A stretch of DNA of 6,842 nucleotides from positions 1 through 6,842 of the forward strand of contig CAYSOA010000075.1 in NCBI GenBank assembly GCA_964432565.1. Reading direction: 5' to 3'. Shown piece after piece: positions 6,700 through 6,842 of the stretch. The DNA comes from CAIOHW01 sp964432565 (GTDB lineage: Bacteria; Bdellovibrionota; UBA1018). Every line of letters starts with the position of its first letter. The stretch's first letter is position 1. The position numbers and the translations under genes were made by a program. The notes beneath the pieces are model-generated. The model made no database searches, was not told where the DNA came from, and saw only the letters and a program-made list of their open reading frames with translations.

Positions 6700-6842
6700 G
6701 AGTTCCGATTCGCCTGCTTGTCCCTGTCGCAGTTCTTTCACTGGCGGGCCTTTTTACGGCCGCAATGAAGGTTCCTCTCTATACGGATGAAATTGCCTAT
6801 CACCTCACCCAGAGTCGTGCCTGGGTCGAGAACGGAACCTAC
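6693..6842 (+). CDS. Partial membrane protein, probable GT-C-type glycosyltransferase (N-terminus)
   Basis: An ATG at 6693 opens a frame without a stop to the window end: 50 codons, 3' truncated. It overlaps the wecE stop by 7 nt. Residues 1-7 carry two arginines. A hydrophobic segment follows (about 8-24), likely the first transmembrane helix. After it comes VPLYTDEIAYHLTQSRAW (27-44). An acidic D-E pair (D32-E33) just after the first helix, followed by an aromatic/alanine helix and a Gly-Thr-Tyr turn, is the pattern of polytopic GT-C enzymes such as the ArnT/PMT-like families. These take sugars from polyprenyl-phosphate donors at the outer face of the inner membrane. Following wecE it would fit glycan assembly. 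With only 50 residues visible the family call is provisional; another polytopic protein is possible. Confidence 0.62.
   Translation, partial: MLRVPIRLLVPVAVLSLAGLFTAAMKVPLYTDEIAYHLTQSRAWVENGTY

Noticed and set aside
1..6842. CRISPR arrays, tRNA/rRNA genes, insertion sequences, toxin-antitoxin pairs
   Set aside because: No spaced direct repeats, no tRNA-like stretch noticed, no transposase motifs or terminal repeats, and no small paired ORFs of such families.

Overview
The window reads as one stretch of bacterial DNA in which every recognisable gene lies on the + strand. A secretin (outer-membrane channel) gene shows that the host is a diderm, Gram-negative-type bacterium. Most coding DNA is GC-rich and uses the arginine codon CGA freely. 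Nothing here fixes the taxon; a proteobacterial or Bdellovibrionota-like host is only a guess.

Layout: positions 1-278 are T-rich and hold no gene I can defend. They end in a short perfect inverted repeat that overlaps the ribosome binding site of the first gene. Positions 279-773 encode a small exported PilP/GspC-like protein starting at TTG. It overlaps by 4 nt (ATGA) a short PilQ-like secretin at 770-2254. After 31 nt comes a GT4 glycosyltransferase (2286-3347), whose start codon sits in the loop of a GC-rich hairpin. It overlaps by 53 nt a 742-residue amylo-alpha-1,6-glucosidase / glycogen-debranching-type protein (3295-5523, GTG start). After 39 nt follows wecE (5563-6699), a PLP-dependent dTDP-4-amino-4,6-dideoxygalactose transaminase. 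It overlaps by 7 nt the beginning of a membrane protein (6693 to the window edge) that looks like a GT-C-type glycosyltransferase.

The gaps and overlaps are so short, and terminator-like hairpins with T-runs so absent, that the six genes could be one transcript. The theme changes along it: an envelope secretin module (PilP-like plus secretin), an alpha-glucan/glycoside pair (GT4 plus debranching enzyme), then an amino-sugar and membrane-glycosyltransferase segment typical of surface polysaccharide loci. GC content falls in wecE (about 50-53% in sampled lines, against mostly 65-75% in sampled lines of the debranching gene) and its arginine codons change. The third segment may therefore have a different history.

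I did not find a clearly new system. The points most worth a second look are the coupling of a secretin pair to glycan genes, the recurring inverted repeats at translation starts, and a 7-codon tandem glycine repeat inside the secretin barrel region.
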